NCBI GenBank assembly: GCA_003024985.2
Contig: PXIH01S0007598.1
Reading direction: 5' to 3' (one strand)
Source: Euperipatoides rowelli
Taxonomy: Eukaryota; Onychophora; Udeonychophora; Euonychophora; Peripatopsidae
DNA length: 11,123 nt
Position numbers and translations under genes: made by a program. Below, piece after piece: positions 6,238-11,123 of this stretch. The notes below the pieces were generated by a model that was given only the letters and a program-made list of their open reading frames with translations, was not told where the DNA came from and made no database searches. Numbering within the stretch: the stretch's first letter is position 1; every line of letters starts with the position of its first letter.

Positions 6238-6512
6238 GTTGGTTTTAGTTGAGTGGATAAGCACTATACTCGGCGCTACAGAGGTAAGCTTGCTTCCGGG
6301 GAAATCTTCATTACCCAGATAAATCAGATCAAGTTGAAAACAGTCTTTCCTTGGAAGTATATTCCAAATCATCTAAATCGCAGTATCCAGAGATTTTTCT
6401 CTGAATTATTGTAGGCCTATTTAGAAAATGTCCAATATTGTAAAATATTCATCTTGTCAATAAATCCATTGTTAAGCCCTTGGGTGAAACATATTTAAAA
6501 AAAAAAAAAAAA
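6238..6512 (+). mobile_element. Candidate tRNA-derived SINE with A16 tail
   Basis: The head has a good A box (TAGTTGAGTGG, 6246-6256) followed by ATAAGCACTATACTCGGCGC and ACAGAGGTAAG, as in the 5' part of tRNA-derived SINEs. The expected B box is degenerate (AGCTTGCTTCC, 6287-6297; about 7 of 11 positions fit GGTTCRANYCC). The body ends about 200 bp later in a run of 16 A (6497-6512). GCTTGTA before the head (6227-6233) and GTTTGTA after the tail (6514-6520) could be an imperfect target-site duplication. The length (about 275 bp) fits a SINE. It is not a functional tRNA gene: the acceptor stem and B box are not intact. Confidence 0.5.
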
Positions 6513-6520
6513 GGTTTGTA

Positions 6521-6692
6521 TTAAGTTTGGAATGTATTTTTTTTTTTCATAATGAAAAAATAAAAGTACTGTATGCACTGTATTAAAACTGTACATTTTA
6601 TTTTCATTAGTAAAAACAGTAAAAGGTGTGTATTAAACTCTATACAATTTTTTCCACCAATTTCATTTAAAAAAATGTAAAAAAAAACATGT
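6521..6692. other. Spacer, homopolymer-rich
   Basis: It contains a T11 run (6537-6547) and several GTATTAAA/ATTTTCATTAG-like short repeats. There is no gene or element end. Confidence 0.4.
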
Positions 6693-6839
6693 GTTGAACC
6701 GGTTCAAACCGGTTCAGTGTCGAAAAAACCCGGTTTGAACCGAACCATTATTTTATAAAAAGAGTGAACCGGAACCGAAATATAAGAATTTCTGTGAACC
6801 TGAACCGAACCATTATAAATTTTGGTTTGACTCCCTGGT
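6693..6839. repeat. GAACC-rich zone, right arm of an inverted pair
   Basis: It holds GAACCGGTTC with AAACCGGTTC (6696-6715), then GAACCGAACC, GAACCGGAACC and GAACCTGAACCGAACC, and ends with GGTTTGACTCCCTGGT (6824-6839), the inverted partner of 5081-5096. At least eight GAACC or GGTTC pentamers fall in about 150 bp. The open frame across it (6764 onward) is low-complexity and not a gene. Confidence 0.6.
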
Positions 6840-7150
6840 TTATACATTATACAGACTATAGTATTTATATTTCTGTATATACTGCATATAGCCTACAGAA
6901 TATACAGTATTTGAATTGTCTATGTCTCTTTATGTACAGTACAACACGGTTTAAGCTGCAACTAGAATTTAAACCAAATNCTATTTATTTATTTTTAAAT
7001 ACCTCTTTAATAATGAAAATTTCAGTATAAACATTTATTTAGCTATGAACATCATATTTTTGCTAAAATTTGTCTACTATAATTAGCCAAATGGCTAATT
7101 ATATTTTTTGTTCAACTTAATCACTGGTACAGTATGTATTTCTTTTTCTT
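6840..7150. other. Spacer rich in ATACAGTAT-like words
   Basis: The words TATACAGACTATAG, CTGTATATACTGCATATAGC, ATACAGTATTTG and TACAGTAC occur within 110 bp (6842-6942), and TAGCCTACAGAATATA repeats the word at 2969. An N lies at 6980. ATTAGCCAAATGGCTAAT (7081-7098) is a perfect 18-bp palindrome. No exon is recognised. Confidence 0.45.
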
Positions 7151-7167
7151 TTTTTTTCATCCAACAG

Positions 7168-7367
7168 CTTTTTCCTCTAAAAAAATGTATATTTGCTTGG
7201 TACTTTGCTCAATCTTTATTCCAAGTTTGCTCTTGGCTCTGCAGTGTTATGCCCTCTTCAGGAGACTATTTTTATTAGAAACTGTATATAAACAGGAAGC
7301 ATATATGCCTTTATTATTATTTTATTATATCCTTGTTCTGTTATTAATGATTGCCTTTATTATTTGA
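7168..7367 (+). CDS. Possible terminal exon of a small membrane protein (unrecognised)
   Basis: A strong pyrimidine tract (about 7139-7160) and CATCCAACAG (ending 7167) look like a 3' splice site. The frame from there runs 66 codons to TGA (7365-7367) and encodes two hydrophobic segments: M-Y-I-C-L-V-L-C-S-I-F-I-P-S-L-L-L-A-L and M-P-L-L-L-F-Y-Y-I-L-V-L-L-L-M-I-A-F-I-I. They are joined by a polar loop with R-R and E-T-V-Y-K-Q-E. AATAAA signals follow at 7551 and 7621-7630, with a GT-rich stretch after the latter, as in a 3' UTR. I do not recognise the protein. AT-rich DNA often gives hydrophobic frames by chance, so this may be spurious. Confidence 0.22.
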
Positions 7368-7620
7368 TCTTACATCTGTTCTGAATTCCAAATGAACTAT
7401 TTATGCACCTTAATTGCACTCTTATCCAGTTTGCAAATACAGGTGTATATTAAGAAATGATTTGTTTTGCTAAAAATCTTATTTAGACTGAAAGGCCATC
7501 TTGTGGAGAAAATAGTCATTATGTCTACTCTTGTGAAACAGGTTTACCCATAATAAATACTGTATATAGATTGTGAAATTATTTTCACGTGTTGTTTTAC
7601 AGCTGATTTTGATATATCTA

Positions 7621-7650
7621 AATAAATAAAGTTTTGAGCTACCAGTGTTG
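7621..7650 (+). terminator. Possible poly(A) signal with GT-rich downstream element
   Basis: AATAAATAAAG (7621-7631) is followed 15-20 bp later by GTGTTGGTGTTATA. The arrangement fits a cleavage/polyadenylation site for a plus-strand transcript, possibly the candidate exon at 7168. In DNA this AT-rich, AATAAA is common by chance. Confidence 0.3.
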
Positions 7651-8157
7651 GTGTTATATCCCTATAACTTTAAAGAGTTATCTAGGCAATCATGTAGAAT
7701 CAGTCCTTACTTATTAAAATATAGTCCAAATTGGAAATATTATTATGTCAACTTGTGTGCACCCCTATCAGAAATGGCAGGAACTTCAGCCCTCCCCCCC
7801 CCAATAATTTACCTTATATGCAACTTGTTCACCAGTTTATATTTAAATATATTGTAAATCTACCCCCCTGCCCTATTCCTTATCAATCTTCACTGTGATA
7901 AAAATTAAAAAAAAAAAAGAAAATTGTCAATGTTTAACAAGTTAAATTAAAAACATCGGCATGTTGTAATTCATAATAGAATTTATATCCCCCCCGCCCA
8001 TTAGCTTATGGTTTTAAAGGGATATCGGTATATTATCTTATTTAACTGGAATCATTAATAATCAATTTTAATTTTAAAAAGTAGCAAATTATTTCATCTT
8101 TATATTTGTTAAAAAGAATTGCACCCCTTTAATATATTTTAATTGAATACAGAAAAA
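7651..8157. other. Spacer with three C-tracts
   Basis: Runs of C occur at about 7795-7802, 7863-7867 and 7988-7994 (the last followed by GCCC) in otherwise AT-rich DNA. The open stretch 7645-7857 has no recognisable motif. No exon or transposon end was seen. Confidence 0.4.
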
Positions 8158-8199
8158 ATTTACATCAATTAACACAAAATTTACATCAATTAACACAAA
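8158..8199. repeat. 21-bp tandem duplication
   Basis: ATTTACATCAATTAACACAAA occurs twice in direct succession with no mismatch, followed by ATTT of a third start. This is a recent small tandem duplication. Confidence 0.9.
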
Positions 8200-9685
8200 A
8201 TTTTAAATAAATGAAATAAAAGTCACAAAAGTTAATAAAAAAATTTAAAAGAAAATAATGTGTTATTAAATATACAGTATTTAAATGTACTGGATTTACA
8301 GCACAAATGAAATACCTTGTTCATTAAAATACCAAACAAAGTAAATTGATTAATCAAAGCTTGAGAAATAAAAGGAAAATGTATGCTAGAGAAATACAAA
8401 AAAAAAGTAAAAAAATAAAACAATTTTAAAGGCCCATGACAAAAAGGTTAATACGGTAATACAAAATTAAAATTTAATAATTTATTGCAATTCATAGTAG
8501 AATGCATATTCCTTCTATTAGATAATGATAATGTGCTGCTCACTAAATAGCTAGAGAATTATATATATATAGCNTATATACTTTATATACCATAAGTGTA
8601 TATAAAACCTGCAGTTTATTACAGCAGATATCGAAAAATATATAGGCTACTGTAAAATCTCAATATGGTACAAATGGATAATAAAATTGAAAAAAAAAAA
8701 ATTAGAACAAATAAGCAAATAATTGTGAAAAATGTTAATATTAAAAAAATAAATTTATTTCGTACTAAAAGAATATCAAGAAAGCACGGAATTTCCCAAG
8801 GGATAATTGCGTTTTTCAATTGTTGTCCACTTTTTGTGGACTTCGTAAAATATGGCAAATATATGAGTATTTATATTATAATATTTGTGTTTAGTATCAG
8901 TTCCGGATGTTTTCGTTTAAAAATTATAGACTTTTATAACAGGATTTCATCAAATTTTGCTTGAACTTGGTTTGAAATTGTTGTTACAACCGACGACTGA
9001 CACCATCTTTCAACAATTCAATGGATTAATTAGTTTCATTTAAATATCACGTTTATCATCAATAAATACAGCATGTGTTGCAACTTCAAAATCTTTTTTA
9101 AATATTCTGATATTGTTTACTTTAATCTCTATAATGTGATTGAGCCACGTTCGGCTAAAATGGAATATGGAAAACTCAAACTGTCGTTAATCATTAATCT
9201 GGTAACAGTATCATTGGATACAGTGATGATTATTTATAAAGTACTTAACCGATGCTAAATAATATAAACCAAGTCAATGCTGATTGTAAATTATGACTAA
9301 ATTAGCCCTCAGGATATTCAAAATGTGTCTACTAATTATTTTTATAATGACTAGGCCTATATGTTTGCATAATTTAAAAAAATTGATATTTCACTTGTGA
9401 TTTAATTTTCCATGTTGAATTAAATTTCTTATATTTGTATTTTACATTTTTCTTAATTATCCCTTTTTGAATTACGATGTTTAATCTATAGACTATAATG
9501 TTGAATTTTAAGTAGTTTAGCATATATTGTTAGATACCGTATCTATTTGTTCTGACTTTATTAAAACTTTGGAGTCTCTTGATGTCTTCATAAGTTACAA
9601 TATGTAATCACCTTTCATATTAATATAAATATGTTTTTCTAGTTTATACTTAATAAAATAAGTTATACTAGTAGGGTGTACTTCC
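8200..9685. other. Long AT-rich spacer, no supported gene
   Basis: Open stretches exist on both strands at 8619-8964 (the plus one is 99 codons, Lys/Ile-rich with one hydrophobic segment near its end) and at 9073-9258. Their composition follows base content, they overlap each other on opposite strands, and no motif is recognisable. GTCCAC-TTTTT-GTGGAC at 8825-8841 is a 6-bp hairpin. An N lies at 8574 within an (AT)n stretch. No transposon tips were found. Confidence 0.4.
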
Positions 9686-9713
9686 CTGCTGCTGCTGCTG
9701 CAAAAAAAAAAAA
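9686..9713. repeat. (CTG)5 microsatellite followed by a poly-A run
   Basis: Five CTG units plus a C (9686-9701) run straight into about 13 A. An N follows at 9722, so the run may have disturbed assembly. Confidence 0.85.
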
Positions 9714-9990
9714 AGAATATCNATATGCCTAGAGAATTTTTGGGTAAGCTAAAAATCATTTACAAATAAAGAGTTAGGCTATACAAATTATAACAACAAA
9801 AAAAAAGGTCTTTTTTTTTTTAATTCTAGATAAAGTCAACTTTAATACAGGCCTATAGAATTTGGTTGGAATCTAAAAATTATTAGTGAAATAAAACCCT
9901 GTCTAATCTTACTTTAAGTAATTGCATTACATGTTTGCTTTTTTTAGATTCGAACCTAATTCCATTATGCCTCGACATAGAACATTCACG
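9714..9990. other. Spacer upstream of the Helitron remnant
   Basis: AT-rich with A and T runs. The T-rich stretch TTTGCTTTTTTTAGATTCG at 9935-9953 could be an acceptor or simply background. An ATG at 9967 opens a short frame that would need a frameshift near 9990 to join the Helitron frame, so the original start is uncertain. Confidence 0.35.
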
Positions 9991-10608
9991 GGGGTCTGAG
10001 TCAGAGACAAAGAAGAAGGGTTATATATTCGCGTGAAAGAAGAACGGATAGATATTCAAGTGAAAGTCATAATGATAATAGACCAAATGCACATTTAAAT
10101 AGTATACAAAATGATGAAAGTATTTTGAGGGATACATTTAAATGCGCACTGAATGTCATTCCAATAAAATTTAATAATTTGGATTGTGGATTCATGAATT
10201 TACAATGCATGGTTTGCAATGCCAAACATTTCGAATCTGAAGTCACTGTTAGGTGAAAGGACTGCATACACTTCATGTTGTCATAAGGGTAAAGCAATAT
10301 TACCGGCCTTAAGTCAAAATGAATACTTTAAATCATTGTATGATGGACTTACTTCAAATTANCCTTCAATAAAAAGAAAGTCCAAAAACTATTTTGAAAA
10401 CATTCGTAAATACAATTCATCATTTGCTAAGGTTAGCTCAGAAGCTAAAATTTAGGAAACAGTGACGCGATGCGCATGGAATGTATCATTTTAAAATACA
10501 TGATGTTTTTTATCACAGATCAGGTCCAATGACTGCTGGATATGGTCGCTCACCATGTTATGCGCAATATTATATTTTTATGATGTTGACACTGCTGTCA
10601 ATTATAGA
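9991..10608 (+). pseudogene. Helitron Rep/helicase N-terminal region, decayed
   Basis: Helitron replicases have an N-terminal zinc-finger-like region before the Rep domain. Here one frame (about 9994-10254) gives a basic stretch and then L-Q-C-M-V-C-N-A-K-H-F-E-S-E, matching the C..C.A..F..E signature. A shift at about 10253 leads to Y-T-S-C-C-H-K-G-K-A-I-L-P-A-L, then N-Y-F-E-N-I-R-K-Y-N-S-S-F-A, stopping at 10453-10455. After a second shift come Y-H-F-K-I-H-D-V-F-Y-H-R-S-G-P-M (10484-10531) and P-C-Y-A-Q-Y-Y-I-F. A one-base loss near 10579 then gives D-V-D-T-A-V-N-Y-R and a stop at 10609. The HUH Rep motif with paired tyrosines and the helicase are absent. At least three breaks make it dead. 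The N at 10362 lies in this frame. Confidence 0.85.
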
Positions 10609-10897
10609 TGACGTATTTGTACACGCTCGCAGCTGACGTAATAGAACAAAATTCAAAATAATTAGATGCAATGATTATAGAAGTACACTCTTGGATAAAA
10701 AGAACCACAATAACATTAAAACTTAAAAATGTAATGAATTATAGTCGAATTTCAACCACTGGGCGACCACTAGTATCCATTAATGCTTCAATACATCTAA
10801 TATATTGGAGCAAAATGTTTTGTTTAAACAGGGATATTTAAGGGAGTCTTAAAAAGCATTGCAATTGGCAATATGTACAGATCTAATCTAGAGTATG
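10609..10897. other. Spacer, possible faded Helitron continuation
   Basis: One frame just after the Helitron remnant reads L-A-A-D-V-I-E-Q-N-S (about 10628-10657), which could be the next, weakly conserved Helitron segment, but it is too short to claim. The rest to 10897 shows no exon. ATTGC-AATTG-GCAAT near 10858-10872 is a small hairpin. Confidence 0.35.
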
Positions 10898-10950
10898 CAG
10901 CCTCGGCTCCAGGTATTTTGCCACCCAAGGCACACTAAGATCTTGCACCC
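10898..10950 (+). mobile_element. hAT-like 5' terminus (fragment)
   Basis: CAGCCTCGGCTCCAGGTATT followed by TTGCCACCCAAGGCAC resembles the CAGGGCCGGCTCC...TTTTGCC.CCC.AGGCA start of hAT-type non-autonomous elements, with changes in bases 4-6. It shares TTGCCACCC and the GGCTCC/GGAGCC word with the opposite-facing end at 3382-3448. The element would extend toward the right end of the window. Its 3' terminus is not present, and no clear 8-bp duplication can be checked. Confidence 0.45.
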
Positions 10951-11123
10951 TTAATAAAATTTGTTTAAATAGGAAAGCAAATCCATCTGACATTTAAATA
11001 TATTTAAATACATAAAAAAGTTCTATATACAGTATATTATTAAAATAAAAGCTAACTAGCCTTTAAAAAATTAAAATATACAGGTATTTTCAACAGTTGT
11101 TTTTCTGCTGCAGTATGAACTCT
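10951..11123. other. Right-edge AT-rich sequence
   Basis: It contains ATATACAGTATATTAT (a word common elsewhere in the window) and no recognisable exon. It may be the interior of the hAT-like element that starts at 10898. Confidence 0.3.

Noticed and set aside
6241-6310. Functional tRNA gene
   Set aside because: The A box is good, but the B box and acceptor stem are not intact; a SINE head fits better.
6764-7030. 88-codon plus-strand frame starting in the GAACC zone
   Set aside because: The Asn-Arg pattern comes from the repeats, an N interrupts it, and the remainder is low-complexity Tyr/Ile sequence.
8665-8964. 99-codon plus-strand open frame, the longest in the window
   Set aside because: Lys/Ile/Phe-rich composition follows the base content, a long open frame overlaps it on the other strand, and no motif, splice site or homologous pattern is recognisable.
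10067-10297. 76-codon minus-strand frame
   Set aside because: It is antisense to the Helitron remnant, whose plus-strand blocks clearly match the family.

Overview
This AT-rich stretch of animal nuclear DNA (roughly 70 percent A+T by eye) is almost entirely non-coding. Only one host coding exon is convincing: a 184-bp internal exon of a TatD-family metal-dependent nuclease at 2021-2204, with a clear acceptor and a GTAAGT donor. The rest of that gene is not in the window, so the flanks are most simply read as two long introns filled with transposon debris. The repeats (mariner, Jockey-like LINE, Helitron, hAT-like ends, and a dispersed repeat of a kind I associate with insects) suggest an arthropod, probably an insect. 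I cannot go lower than that from sequence alone.

Layout. Positions 1-590 hold a composite satellite: three units of about 78-100 bp and a fourth partial unit, with a 19-bp minisatellite between units three and four. A second block of the same minisatellite lies at 1111-1358. Both have A-tracts spaced 9-10 bp apart. At 1575-1607 a 33-bp relic matches the TatD exon at 29 of 33 positions, beside a cluster of short inverted repeats. After the exon come a mariner-type MITE (2298-2610) carrying the last codons of a transposase, two diverged repeat pairs, a hAT-like 3' terminus (ending at 3448), a 180-bp dispersed repeat present twice (3806 and 5601), and the 3' part of a non-LTR retrotransposon on the minus strand (4167-4776, resuming at 5780-5938).

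The LINE is split by what looks like an assembly error. A 95-bp block is perfectly duplicated (4681-4775 and 5780-5874), and the inner edge of each copy abuts an N or lies one base from it. The LINE reading frame runs on if the 1-kb piece between the two N characters (4777-5778) is ignored.

Farther right are two GAACC-rich zones in an inverted arrangement (about 5081-5240 and 6693-6839), a tRNA-like SINE candidate with an A16 tail (6238-6512), a weak candidate terminal exon for a small hydrophobic protein (7168-7367) with a poly(A) signal, a decayed Helitron replicase/helicase N-terminal region on the plus strand (9991-10608), and a hAT-like 5' terminus at 10898.

No operon, CRISPR array, rRNA, intact tRNA or intact transposon gene is visible, and I see no convincing new biological system. 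The points most worth a second look are the misassembly, the relic exon, the phased A-tract minisatellite and the GAACC inverted pair.
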